This document shows positions 24,625 through 36,700 of a DNA stretch of 64,000 nucleotides, piece by piece. This stretch comes from Prillingera fragicola (lineage: Eukaryota > Basidiomycota > Tremellomycetes > Trichosporonales > Trichosporonaceae). Where the stretch lies: contig BEDY01000008.1 of the NCBI GenBank assembly GCA_002335605.1, forward strand, positions 801,001 to 865,000, in the 5' to 3' direction. The position numbers and the translations under genes were made by a program. The notes under the pieces are model-generated. The model searched no databases. It was given only the letters and a program-made list of their open reading frames with translations, and was not told the origin of the DNA. Position 1 is the first letter of the stretch. Each line of letters starts with the position of its first letter.

Positions 24625-24921
24625 GCTTAAGAGTGTCGTTTGAAGATGTTAAACCTGTCGTCTAGTTTTCTTTGTCGTTGAACGCTTGTTCAAATCGCGT
24701 TTTAAATGCAAAGTATGCAAATGAGTGATTCTGATTTCGCCCGCCCATTTTTCGACGTACTGTAATGTACTGTACGTCACCACTTAGGACTAGGCCGTCA
24801 ATCCAGAACGGCATTGTGCCTGATGCACCTGATGTTGGCGCACTCAATCTCACCAGCGTATCTCGTATGCCACAACACCGTCATACAATAGCTCAGAAAC
24901 AACTCTTCTCGCCGCTTTACG

Positions 24922-25756
24922 ATGACTGCCTTGTTGAGGCTACCGAAGCTTTCAGTTGGGTGGGAGAGCGTTCCAGCATTGCATGCCTCGCACGTGACCC
25001 AGTGCTTTTCCACCAGTGCCTTCCGCTCTGCAACTCATGTCGACCACTACGGGGCGCTGAAGCTACCTCGAAACGCCAGCAAGGCGCAGATCAAAGCGCG
25101 CTTTTATGAGGTAGGCTCATGGATGCTATCTTAACTAATCCATGTAGCTGTCAAAGAAGCATCACCCTGATGCTCCGGGCGGAAACTCAGAGAAGTTCCA
25201 CAAGATCAATGACGCATACGCCGTCCTGGGGGAGGACAATGCGCGCCGTCAATACGACGCGAGAACGGCTCCTGCATCAACTCTCTCGGGCTCGAGCCAT
25301 ACCTTTCATCCCCATTCACCTCAAGCACGCCGTGCTGCTGGCCCGCACCGCGCATGGGGGGGGCGGGCACCTCCACCGCCGCAGTGGCATGGCAGAAGAA
25401 AGGTTGATCCTCACCTCGGCTTTGGGATGGGCATGGGAAGTGGTCCTGCGGCGTCTGGTTCAGCATCGCCACGCTGGGGCCGGCGAGAAACGAACCGGCG
25501 GGCTGCTACAACCCGCAATGATGAAGACGTGAAGGGTGAATCCCCGCTTTGGAGGTTTGTGGTCGTCGTCACAGTCTTGTTCACGATCATGGGTCTTGGG
25601 GGAGGCTTCACAGCAAGTGCCGAGGGGTGCGATACACATCCAACCTTAACCTGCCTGGCATCACAAAGTGATTTATCGTTGAATGAGCCCGCCCAGAGGT
25701 CACGTCGACTGACCCTCGCATCCTCCGAAGGTCGTGGCAAAGATGACACACGGTAG
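24922..25756 (+). CDS. J-domain protein with N-terminal presequence and C-terminal membrane segment
   Basis: DnaJ-type Hsp70 co-chaperone, probably mitochondrial. Two exons (intron 25111-25147, 37 nt); 265 residues. The N-terminus (MTALLRLPKLSVGWESV, later Ser/Ala/Arg-rich) looks like a mitochondrial presequence. The J domain (around residues 40-105) reads HYGALKLPRNASKAQIKARF, then HHPDAPGGNSEKFHKINDAY with the essential HPD, then ARRQYD. A Gly/Pro/Arg-rich linker leads to one hydrophobic segment (LWRFVVVVTVLFTIMGLGGG), followed by a short Ser/Arg tail. The layout resembles DNAJC30/DNAJC4-like J-proteins, which is an inference from architecture only. Confidence 0.85.
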
Positions 25757-25855
25757 ATGGACCTCACTGTGCGGATAGACATGATAGACGCACGCAATAC
25801 ATCACTCTTTTCTCTGCAAATGTAGCCCACATACGCCGCCCTATTGAACTTGCAA

Positions 25856-28417
25856 TCACACTGCCTTGCACTCGCGCTTCAACCACGCAAGTGCGCGCTC
25901 GTCCCCAAAAGCGAGAAGCTCTGGTTCCACCTTGGAAAGGACTTCAGCATGGTAAGCGTTAAGCCAACGTCGTTCGTCGTCGGTGATTAGGTCAAGGTCG
26001 ATGAGCGTAGTCTGGATAGGACACTATGCTGTCAGCTTGGAAAACTGCCATGCCATACCATGGTAAAATTCTCGAACTCCAGGTAGCCCTTGTTGCCAAA
26101 GTTGTTGGGTGTTTGGGCATTGCGGACCCCCACCACACTTTCAATGCGGATGCCGAATTTCCCATCTTCATAGTAGCCCGGTTCGTTCGAGATGACCATG
26201 CCTTCCACCAAACCGACATCGTTGTACGTAGGGCGAGGGCCCACACCCTGAGGGCCCTCGTGCACGTTCAGGAAATGGCCGACTCCATGGCCAGTGCCGT
26301 GGCTGTCCATCGTTAGCAGAACTTGATAAGCGCACTCACCGGTAGTCCAAACCGTCCGCCCAGAGCGGTCGCCTGGCAATTGTATCCATGACATAGCCGG
26401 TGGTCCCGCTAGGGAAGACCATAGTGTCCAGTGCTGCGAGTTAGCAGTGCCAACTTTAAACCGACGGCAAGACGTACCAATATGTCCTTGAAGAACCCGA
26501 GTGAAGGCTCGTTTCTCTTGAGCTGTGGGAGTTCCAAAATGCTGACATTGTTAGATACTGCACAGTCAGCCATTAAGATTACTCACGACAGTGCGAGTGA
26601 CATCAGTAGTGCCTGGCATTAGCTGCCATACATGGATCCAGGTACATACCATCCATGTACTGGGCCCCAGAGTCACACAAGTAGATCTGGTCACGATCAA
26701 TAACTGCGCTGCCAGTCTGTGAGGGCGAATAGTGGATAATGGCTTCCGTTAGCGGCGAGCATAGCCGTGCACCATACCAGCATTGGCTCCTGTAGATGAG
26801 ATTGTGTTGAACGAAAGGCCTTTGAACAGCTTGTTCTCTCTGGTCTGATTAGCATACACGTGCAACACAGAGCACAGCACGCACTGGCGGAGATTCTCGA
26901 GCTTTTTAGCAGCATCGTACTCGGTCCACGTCTCCCCATTGCGGAGCGCCTCTTCGAGCCAGGCAAAGTATCGGACGAGGGCAGCGCCGTCACGGATGTG
27001 GGACGTCCTAAAGCCCTCAATCTCAGTCTGCGCTCGGTAAGCCCAATCACGATGTCTAAGAGAGCAGCATACGCACAGCATTCTTCCTGGCCTTGGCATC
27101 CTCCACCATGGAACGACGGGCTTCGACATTATCCTGCACGCGTTAATTCGCAAGCAATGGAGTCGATATGTCCACTCACTTCACCGAGGGCGTTGGCCAC
27201 CGCCCAGCTTGACTTATTACCAAGAAGCACCTTGTCCGTCTTCACTATCTTCTCCTGTACCTCAGTGGACTTCCCCTCTGTTGACTTGTCCTTCTCTGTA
27301 GGCTGTGGGCTGACCGGGGCCGGCTCCGTCGTCTGAAGAGCCGCCTCCTTCTTATTGGTATAGAGAAGGCTCTTCCAATTGTCGAGCGCGCCCCAGACTT
27401 GGCTGTACTCGAGAGCAGCCACTTTGTTGGCGGAAAGATAGCTGCGGACTTCCTTTGTGAGGGACGACAAGTTGGCGAATAGTGTGCAGTCATGCTTGGT
27501 CACGATGGCATAACCAAAAAAGACCTGAGAGTCAGCCGAGCAGCGCTCGCAGCTAGCTCACTGGATTGTAAGGAATGTCACTGCCACGCAGATTGAAAAG
27601 CCAAGCCACTTCGTCGAGGTTGGTAATAACGGTGCCAGGGGACCCAGTCTTGACGAGCTTGTCGCGCAAGGAGCCTAACTTTTGACTAACGGACTGGCCG
27701 GCATATTCATCTCCAAGACGAAAAATGGGGTTAGCGGGGCGAGGGGGGCGCGCCGATGTCCAGATCAGGTCCACCAGGTTATCCTTGATCGGAACTAAGG
27801 CTCGCGTTGGGTCCGTGGCCATGGCAGCGATCAGCGGCGTTGCCTCGAGGTGAGGGAGAACATGAGGGTCAATTCCAACGCGGGTGGTGGGCCCAAGTTC
27901 CTGCAGTGGATCAGCGCTTTCCAAGAAGAGTCGCTTACCTTCAGCCACTGACTCCAAGTTGGCGTTTCAGGCAGCCCCTGCTTCATGAGAGTCCAACTGC
28001 AAGGTCAACGGCCGTCCGGGCTTAGGATCTCACTCATCACTGAGTTCCTTTCCTGCCTGTAGCCAGTATCGTCCATCCGTCCAGCACAGAGCCTCAGTTT
28101 GAGTCACCACGGCACAGCCTGCCGACCCCGTGAACCCGGTGAGCCACGCGCGGCGGGCATCGCATGGCGCAAGGTACTCGGAAGAATCTGAGAGGCTCAG
28201 TGTGACCGTTCTTGCGGTAAGTGTTCTTACGGGCATCTTCTGAGGGAACAACACTGGAAGGTCAGCTCAAGTTCAAGTACTGCTCAAACTGATCCTCCGT
28301 CAACGCGACATGGCCCGAAGACAATTGTGCTCTTGATACTCACTAGACACCAATGTTTCGCTCACGCATTAGCTCTCGCAGGGCGGTGAGCCGCGCGCGA
28401 GAATCTAGCAGGGTCAT
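25856..28417 (-). CDS. Xaa-Pro aminopeptidase (aminopeptidase P, M24 family)
   Basis: Manganese metallopeptidase that releases an N-terminal residue preceding proline. Fifteen exons separated by 14 introns (35-90 nt), giving 647 residues, the usual length of the cytosolic three-domain enzyme (XPNPEP1 type). Two creatinase-like N-domains ([42 protein letters not shown]; [15 protein letters not shown]) precede the pita-bread catalytic domain. Metal ligands and motifs visible are [17 protein letters not shown] (two Asp), [17 protein letters not shown] (His), SNEPGYY (Glu) and GIRIESV (Glu). The start at 28417 ([10 protein letters not shown]) matches the cytosolic family. The frame remains open to an ATG at 28648 that would add 77 residues including a hydrophobic stretch (see findings). 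Confidence 0.92.
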
Positions 28418-30286
28418 CGCGATCGATAATCGAGAAGAAGATCGTATGGTTGGCTTGACACAGCCTCGCCCAAAGCACGGCAAGGATGGCAATATGGAAA
28501 AGGATGGTGGGAGGATGAAGGTGATGAAGGTGATGATGAAGGTGAGACTCCCCAACCAGGACCCGGCGAACCTCCACTTCCGGCGCGCTAAGTAAGTGAC
28601 CACGCGGTACCTTTGCTCTGCGCATGTCTCTGGTCCCTTGGGCGCCATGTGCTCAGCAATTCAGCAAGCGACATGGACATGGACATGATGCATGAGGTAA
28701 TTGAATGCAAGTATGGGTAAGCCCCTGTCTGTATTGCCGTATGTATGTGTATGTACATGTACATACTACCTGTGGCCTGTGCTTTCTAACATTGTGCATC
28801 ATTCTGCTCAGGGATGTCCAGCGCTTACTGAGCCGACCACCAGTTTAGTAACGGATATGGCCGAGAGACCTTTCTGCCTTCTTGAATCACGGCTGACCGT
28901 CCACGAAGCACAGTGCATCACTGGTGCTTGCGCACCCGCATCGGATTCGGATTCTCGACGAGGTACAGTAGTTATAGGGGTTCACTGTGAATAATGCAGC
29001 GTATGGTTGTGTTGCGGACTTCACGCCTTCCCCAGCCCTCTCTGAGTGGGAATCAGTCAGCCACGTTGTAGTGATTGGGCTTGAAGCCGTTGCATGTCAT
29101 GCTGGGCAGCTGGCCTCAGGCAGTATGGCGCTGTCATAGATAGTGTGTGAAAGATGACTCTGCTATGAGAATGGTAGTTACCGTCAAGACCCTCATGGTT
29201 TTAAAGGCTTCTGAGGACTCATTTATCTGCTATGCCACTATTAAGTCTAGATAGATACTGAGAAACACCTCGTCCGGTATGATACAACCTGGCTAGTCAG
29301 CACACGGACTTGCACCTGTTTCTGCGCGAAGAGGAAGAAGTGATATATTCAGGTAAAAAGATGACAGCCTCAGCGGTGATGTAAACACCCCGCCTCTCAG
29401 CATTTTCAGTGTAAATGAACATCATTGGGAAGCAACAGGCGGGCGCGTCGCCATGAAATGTGAAAGATTTGGGGGAAGGGGATGGAACGGCACTCACAAC
29501 TTTGGCAACTCTGTACTGAAAGGACAAACAGGTGTGAACAAGAAATAAATACAAAACGCAACGGTGGAGGCGAGTTTTAAAACGCCGGTTTGGCGGTGCG
29601 AGCAGCGTGGCGAATGCTACCCCTGACCCGTACAGTAGTGTGGTACGGCCGTGGTAAATGCTACGTCAAAGGAAATGTCGAGCACATACTGTTGGTAGTG
29701 TTCAATCTTTAGTCAACTTGCGAGGTTCGCCATGCTCGCCTGAACTGCTCATTGGCATGTCACGTCTACGACCGTATGCCATCTGTGGTGGAATTATGGC
29801 ATTACTAGTGGAATGGGCGAGCCCTTGTGTAAGGAGGGGTACCTGGATAGAGTCAGTGATACTACGGAATCTTTTCTCCGGCCTCCTGACTGGTGACCGT
29901 CGCCAGAAAGGTGATATGCAGGGTGGCCCGTATTTCGCACGTGTCCAGCTTTCAGTAGGGTTGCATGGTCGATAGAGGCAACAATCGTGTCCCAACACCT
30001 CAATGGCCGTGTTCATAGCTCTGTAGCTCGTTCCTTGCTCCCTATTTGGACTGGATTGGCATCACCACATTGCTTCTCCCTTCACTGCGTCTCTGCCACC
30101 GCCCAAACTCAACGGAGCGCTCACCCGGCGCTCCCTGTTCCTCGTTCACCTACCGTCAATCGTCGGCGACCACCTGTCCGAAGGGCTTGCATCGACCGCT
30201 CAGCCTTTACACATGAGCCGCGCCACCGTGTGAACGCCGAATCCCTCTCCTCCTCCTTTTCTCTCCTTCTACCCCGCCCATACGCC
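28418..30286. other. Intergenic: aminopeptidase and cyclin promoters
   Basis: About 1.9 kb with no supportable gene between divergent start codons. It contains an 18-bp perfect palindrome, GTATGTACATGTACATAC, at 28749-28766 and an A/T-rich TATA-like patch near 29540-29560. From about 30050 the plus strand is pyrimidine-rich, consistent with the cyclin leader. Open frames of 100 codons or less show no features. Confidence 0.5.
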
Positions 30287-31602
30287 ATGTCCGAGGAGCA
30301 AGGCGGGGCATCCTCATCAACAGCGGCGACTGTCCTGACCGGAGATGGCCCCTCAACGGCACTCGCCGCGGAGACATCCGCTACACCAGCATCACAGGAC
30401 AGTGCTGATAGCAAACCCGAGCTACCCTGGGCCTTCATTGAGTGCTCAGCCGAGATCCTAGTTGTTCTCATCGCGCACATGCTCGACCTTTTGTGCCAGC
30501 ACAACGATCAGGTGGTTCTTACGCCCGAAGCCTTGACTCGCTTTCACTCGCGAGCCCCACCTGGTATCACTGTCATTGACTATCTGCGGCGTATTGTCAA
30601 GTACACAAACCTGGAGGTGAGCTCTGCGCTAAGTCGTAGTCATGAGCTAACAACTGTTAGAAAATCCCTCTCCTCTCCCTTCTCGCCTATATTGATCTCA
30701 CATGCCAGAATCTCCCATCATTCACCTTGTCATCCCTCACCGTCCATCGCTTTTTGATAGCTGGCGTTACCGCTGGTTCCAAGGCTCAGTGTGACGTTTT
30801 CTGCACCAACGCACACTATGCCAAGGTCGGCGGTATCAAGGTTGGGGAACTCAATTCACTGGAGCGAGAATTTCTGCGCATCACTGGTTGGGCGCTCTGT
30901 GTGAGTAGCAGGTCAAGCCTAGATGATGGCTAACCATCGCAGTGTAACTCAGACTTGTTGCAGCAGTATTACACCTCTCTCATTCGGTCGCATGGAGGTT
31001 ATACGCAAGCCTCAGAGCCGTCCGTTTCGCCTTTCTTCGCCTTCCCCAATTCAGTAGACAAGATCGGCTCTGCTCCCCCTTCGTCAGCCGCGACGCCAAA
31101 TGATGTTGGCGCAGAGGATGAAGCCAGCTTTTCCGACTACGACTCCGTCGAAGGAGACGCAGAAGTTGATGCCATGGCAATCGACTCTCCGACCTTGACA
31201 AGGGGCCGACGAACAGGCCGGCTGCACGATATTGAGATTGATCCTTCCGAGACTACTCCACAACACGTGTCTGCAGGAACTGAGGAACGCGACGCCGAAG
31301 AAGGCAGCGCAGCCAGGACCTCCCTCAAGTCTCTTGTGGGAGGTATCTTCCGACGCCGCGATGACGGGTCAGGTAGTCAGGGGCAGGATGTGCCGTCACC
31401 GCAGGTGACCCGCTCTCGTCCTCTGTCCTCCACTAGCACTGCAGCCTCACCGTCTGTGGCATACGGTGCCACCGACCAACCGAAACCTCTAACACCTCGG
31501 GTACGGACGCGAGATGAGCGGAGCGTGGAAAGCCTTCGCGTAGCGCTGGTGGGAACCAAGTCAGCCTCTGAAGACAGTCATAGGAGGGCGCGAGTTGAGT
31601 GA
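30287..31602 (+). CDS. PHO80/PCL-type cyclin
   Basis: Pho80-like cyclin that would activate a Pho85-family kinase in phosphate, glycogen or polarity control. Three exons (introns 30617-30660 and 30901-30942); 409 residues. The cyclin box spans about residues 45-240: an N-terminal helix (VVLIAHMLDLLCQHNDQ), FHSRAPPGITVIDYLRRI, then LLSLLAYIDLTCQ and SSLTVHRFLIAGVTAGSKAQ. It continues with AKVGGIKVGELNSLEREF and ends ITGWAL, all diagnostic of the Pho80 family. The C-terminal third is disordered, Ser/Glu-rich, with many Ser-Pro/Thr-Pro sites, suggesting phosphoregulation. The start is the ATG at 30287 (GCC-ATG); an open frame reaches upstream into the leader. Confidence 0.9.
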
Positions 31603-31797
31603 CCGGTTGTTCGTTGTATCAGTAATCTAGTAGGGGCATGAAGGTACATGCCATTCCAGTGGTAATAACACATTAAGGCCAGTGAGATCCCCGCTGCAGT
31701 GCCAGCATGGCATGTGAAGGGAAACAACACGTGACCTGGAACTTCTATGAACGATACAATTGAGGCGCTATAAATATTGCACAGACGATATAGTATT

Positions 31798-33172
31798 TTA
31801 AAAGTCCTCGTCCAGCGAGAAGCCCTTCTTGGTCGAGGCCACCTCTGACTCCTTGCCGACAGACTGGTTGACACCCGACTTGGAGTAGGCCGAGACACGC
31901 GACTCGAAAAAGTTGGCTTTACCCTGGAGCGAGATCATCTCCATGAAGTCGAAGGGGTTGGACGAGTTCCAGATCTTCTCATTACCAAGCGCGACGAGGA
32001 GACGGTCCGCAACAAACTCAATGTACTGGCACATGAGCTTGGCGTTCATGCCAATGAGCGAAACAGGAAGCGCCTCGGTGAGGAACTCTTGCTCAATCTT
32101 GACGGCCTCGCGGATAATCTTATCAATGGTGTTGGGGTGCGGGCGGCGGCGCAAGTGGGTGAAGAGCAAGCAGGCAAAGTCGGTGTGCAGGCCCTCGTCA
32201 CGCGAGATGAGTTCGTTGGAGAAGGTCAGACCGGGCATGAGACCGCGCTTCTTGAGCCAGAAGATGGACGCGAAGGATCCGGAGAAGAAGATGCCCTCGA
32301 CAGCGGCAAAGGCAATCAAGCGCTCGGCAAACGACGACTCGTCGTCAGAAATCCACCGCAGTGCCCAGTCGGCCTTCTTCTTAATGCAAGGGATAGTCTC
32401 AATCGCGGTAAACAGGTACTGGCGACGAGCGTTGTCACGAATGTAGGTGTCGATAAGAAGCGAATAAGTCTCGGAGTGAATGTTCTCCCTTGCGGCGAGT
32501 CAGTGACTGAGCACAATCTCCTCCTCTGCCAGCCACTCACATCATGATCTGGAAACCGTAAAAGGTCTTGGCCTCGGCGCACTGAACTTCGGAGCAGAAG
32601 CGCTCAACCAGGTTCTCGTTCACAATACCGTCAGACTGTTGCAAGTCAGCATTTCGCCATGGCCAACGGCAAGGCAACACTCACGGCAGCGAAGAAAGCG
32701 AGAACATGCTCAATAAAGTAGCGCTCATTATCGTTGAGCTTGTTGTCCCAGTCGTGAAGGTCGGGAGCGAGGTTGATCTCCTCGGCAGTCCAGAACGACG
32801 CCTGAGCCTTCTTGTACATCTGCCAAATCTGGTGCACGTGTCAGTCATGCAGGGCGGGTGAAGCATCGCGCCACTCACCTCGCGGAAACGAATAGGAAAC
32901 AGGACGAAGCGCTCGTTGGACTCCTTGAGAAGAGGCTCGTCCTGTTCAGAGCAGTGAATGTCGCCGACGTAACGCTTGCGGAGAGTGGCCTCGTCGAGAA
33001 CCTCGGCCTTCTTGGCCTTGGTGACCTTCTTTCCATTCGCATCAACACCCGCTTCAGCTGCAGCGGCAGCCTTCAGCTTGCTCAGAACGTCAGACTGGGG
33101 CTTGGCAGGTGTGCTGAGGTTGATGTCGGCCAGGGCGTTGGCAGCGACCTTTGAGGGGGTAATGGTAGCCAT
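31798..33172 (-). CDS. RNR2: Ribonucleotide reductase small subunit R2
   Basis: Class Ia R2 subunit housing the diiron-tyrosyl radical for deoxyribonucleotide synthesis. Four exons (introns 32829-32878, 32636-32684 and 32489-32540); 407 residues. Iron ligands are visible in ENIHSETYS, where the Tyr four residues after His is the radical tyrosine. More ligands lie in [10 protein letters not shown] and [10 protein letters not shown]. The C-terminal tail FSLDEDF is the R1-docking peptide. The N-terminal extension is Ala/Lys-rich, as in fungal R2. Because the radical tyrosine is present, this is the catalytic Rnr2 rather than Rnr4-like. It is divergent from MSH6 across a 624-bp promoter with MluI-box-like words. 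Confidence 0.97.
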
Positions 33173-33796
33173 GGTGTTTGAAAACGGTGGAGGACTGAAC
33201 AGTGCGGGGAGAGGTGTGATGTCCAAGATAAACAACAAAGACAACGGGCAGGTGCAAGATGGATCTCGAGTGCAGGTGCGATGGGACTGAGTGAGTGGGG
33301 AGATGAAAAAGGAGCAATTGAGAGGATGAAGGGAGGGGGATTTTATAGGCCTTTTGCATGAGCGCACAGTCGGTCGCGTCGCGTCTTCCGCCAAACACCC
33401 TGATTCATTGGGTGGCTTGCCAATGTTTGGGAAACAGGGAAACAACACGTCTAGTTTTCACGTGACAACGCGCACCGGCCGAAAGAAAAACGGTCGCGTC
33501 AGCTACATTTTAATGACGTGTTGGGCCGGGTCGCCTGGTTCAGCTGGCGCCACATGAACGCGGCACGACGCCACCACCACAGTTGTCAGGTTCTACCCCT
33601 ATACTCCCGATGTCCTGAGCTGACGTGTGGTGGAGGCAACAACTGCACTCTTCACCAACGACTAGCCGCCTAGCCACCGTCCATACGAGGTCATTTCCAT
33701 TCTCACATTCCAACACACTTGTCGGCCGACACCACATCTCTGCCGCGTCTTCGTTTTCTGTTATCGTTTGCGTGTCTGCCTCCTCGGCCCCGCCTC
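33173..33796. promoter_or_regulatory. Shared RNR2/MSH6 promoter with MluI-box-like elements
   Basis: Bidirectional promoter of two S-phase genes. CGCGTCGCGTC at 33375-33385 contains two overlapping ACGCG cores on the opposite strand (203 bp upstream of the RNR2 ATG), and GGTCGCGTC recurs at 33492-33500. ACGCG is the core of the MBF/MluI box known to drive G1/S transcription in fungi. The same 11-bp word lies upstream of POL3. Site identification is by eye; function is inferred. Confidence 0.6.
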
Positions 33797-36700
33797 ATGG
33801 TCAAGTCCGCAAAGTCAGATGACAGCAAGGGGTCAGTTGGCAAGAGTGTGCCCAAGGGGTCTAGCTGGGTACTGACACCAGTGTCCAGCCCTAAGCAGGC
33901 GACGCTCGCCTCCTTCTTTGGCGCACCAAAGCCTGGCCCTCCTCCAAAGTCAAAGTCAAAGGCAATTCCTGTCTCATCATCTATAGCATCATCAAGAAAT
34001 GCCCCACCGCCTCAATCATCGTCGTCCCCGGCGTCGACATTGCGCACGCCTCCATCGGATCCCATGGTGTCGCCATTCCCATTGTCTGTCGCCATCAATC
34101 AGAAAGGCCAGCCAGTCACAGAAAGGGATCAGCCCCTCAACCCAGGTCTCAGTTCGCCACAGCTCGTAGCCGCGCCACTGCCCTCCGCTCGCACGGCTAT
34201 GAAAGAAGACAGCGAGGACATGGATGTGGATGAAGAAGAAGGTCCATTTGTACCAGTAAGTCATCAGACTCACGGGCATGTTGTTAACCTACAGGCTCGT
34301 CGGGCCAAGCGTAAAGTGGTTTACGTGGAGTCCGACTCCGATAGTGACATTGCGACCCCAGCTCCGAAGGGTAAAGGTATGGTCACCCATCAGCGGTGCT
34401 GTTGTGATGTATTGACGGCGTAACAGGAGCCTCGAGGGGTCGAAAGAGTCTCAAGACCGGGGAGTCCGATGACGAGTTTGTCTTTGATGAGTTGGAGGAC
34501 GCGGCGAACAGTGCGTTGACTGTGTAGAGGGCATTGCTGATTGGTAGTGGTCGCTGCCGACAAATACGAAGATGTGGAGTCCGATGTCCCGTCACCTTCT
34601 CCATCCCTCGCCTCTACCGCGTCGCCTGTGCGCAAGCCCGCAAGGAAATTCAAGGAGAAGCCATTCATTGCGCCTAAGGCTGTTCAGAAGACCGGCCCCT
34701 CCCACTCGTCACCTCCCTCGCGCCCCGAATCAGGAGGCACTCGTCCCCAATCTGGTACTGCCAACTTCCTCCTCACGGAGGCAGAGCGAAAGAAACTCCA
34801 GGCCAAAGAAGACAAGCGCGAGAGCGAGACATGCTTCAACTTTCTGAAGGACATTCGCGACAAGGAGGGGAACCGACCAGAGGATCCCGAGTATGATCCC
34901 CGAACTGTCTACATTCCTAAGACTGCCTGGAAAGACTTCACTCCATTTGAGCGCCAGTTTTGGGAGATCAAGCAGAACCACTACGACACCGTCCTGTTCT
35001 TCCAGAAGGGTAAGTTTTACGAACTTTACGAAAACGACGCCATGATTGGCCACCAAGAGTTTGATCTCAAGCTCACAGATCGAGTCAAAATGAAAATGGT
35101 AGGTAATCAGGCGGGTGTCAAGCATGGTCACTGACTTCTCTTGAAGGTTGGAGTACCAGAGCAAACGTTCGAATTCTGGGCTGCCAAGTTTCTGGGCGCC
35201 GGACACAAGGTCGGCAAGGTTGAGCAGGCCGAAACAGCACTTGGGTAAGTCCTTTGCGAGTTCGACCAAGCGACAAATTCTGACCCGATTAGGATGGAGA
35301 TGAGAACCAAGGCTGCGTCCAAGGCTGGCGGCCGTGAGATTGTCCGCCGCGAACTTGCACAAGTCTTCACCAACGGCACCATTGTGGACGGCTCGTATCT
35401 CACCACTGATGAGGCAAATCACTGTGTCGCAATCAAAGTCAGTCCTGCGAGGCTACTGTCTCACCTACTAATATTGGGCAGGAATGGACCGAAGGACCGT
35501 CTGCGCCTTCGTCGTTTGGCATTTGTGTCATGGACGCGTCGACTGGCGAATTTAATCTGTCCGCCTTTGAAGACGACGTTTGCCGCACCCGCCTGGAGAC
35601 AATGTTTCGTCAGATTCGCCCAAAGGAGCTGGTCTTTGCAAAGGTATATAGATGGTCGACGCCCCGCAAGCTGACAAGCCTAGGGCAATCTGTCGGTCTC
35701 GACCACGCGCCTGCTTCGAAACATTCTCCCTTACAATACTCTGTGGCAGTCTTTCAAACTGTCAAAAGAGTTTCTGTCGGCAGAGGACACTCTAGAAGCC
35801 CTCCAGGAGGTCTTTGCTACTCAGGGCGAGGACCAAACTACAGAGCTCCCCAGTGCTATCTCCAGTATGCTCGATAAGCCACTCGCCATGGAAGCTCTGG
35901 GGGGCATGCTCTTCTATCTTCGTTCCCTGAATCTCGACAAGGACCTCATTTCACAGAAGAATTTCAACGTTTACGACCCAATCAAGCACGGCAAGAGCCT
36001 TGTTCTCGATGGCCAGACCTTGGGTCATATGGAGGTAAGGAGGCCACCACTACTTGTCGCTGACAAAACAGGTCCTGGTCAACAACGAGGGAGGCGTAGA
36101 AGGCACACTACTCGGTCTTTTGCAGCGTTGTCTCTCCCCGTTTGGCAAGTACATGGTGGCATCCAGAGCTAATGGCAGGCAAACGTCTCTTCCGCATCTG
36201 GCTCACGTCCCCTTTAAGGGATGCTGCTGCTATTAAGGACAGGTTAGCAGCTCTCCGCAGAATGAGTGCTAACATGCCTGCAGGCAGGACGCAGTGGATG
36301 ACCTGATGGCATGCCCTACGTTCACCGGCCAGTTTAGTCAGCTGTGCAAAACCTTGCCTGACCTCGAGGTAAGTTCTTTAAGCCGATGTTTACTTATGCC
36401 CCAGCGCTTGGTCTCACGTATTCACGCCGGCTCGGTGCGCCAATCCGACTTCCTCAAGGTGGTCGAAGTAAGCGTCCGAGTCGATACGTTGAAGCTGACT
36501 GCCGTCCAGAGCTTCACCAAGATTCAAAGCGTAGTCGAAAGTCTTTCACTAGTCGCGCAACAGTTCGAGTCAGCCAGTGTGGGAGGGCTGTTGCGCACAG
36601 CCCCGGACTTGGAAAAGAATCTCGAACACATTCGATCCATGTACTCCGTGGAGAAGGATGGTGAGTGTTGTGTTCTGGGATGAACCTGATGGTCATAGAG

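Noticed and set aside
29987..30286. N-terminal extension of the cyclin from 29987
   Set aside because: The region is pyrimidine-rich leader sequence; the ATG at 30287 has better context and leads directly into the Pho80-type protein.
34541..35134. Separate small gene in the MSH6 5' region
   Set aside because: It is an internal MSH6 exon; phases of the flanking introns link it to the rest of the gene.
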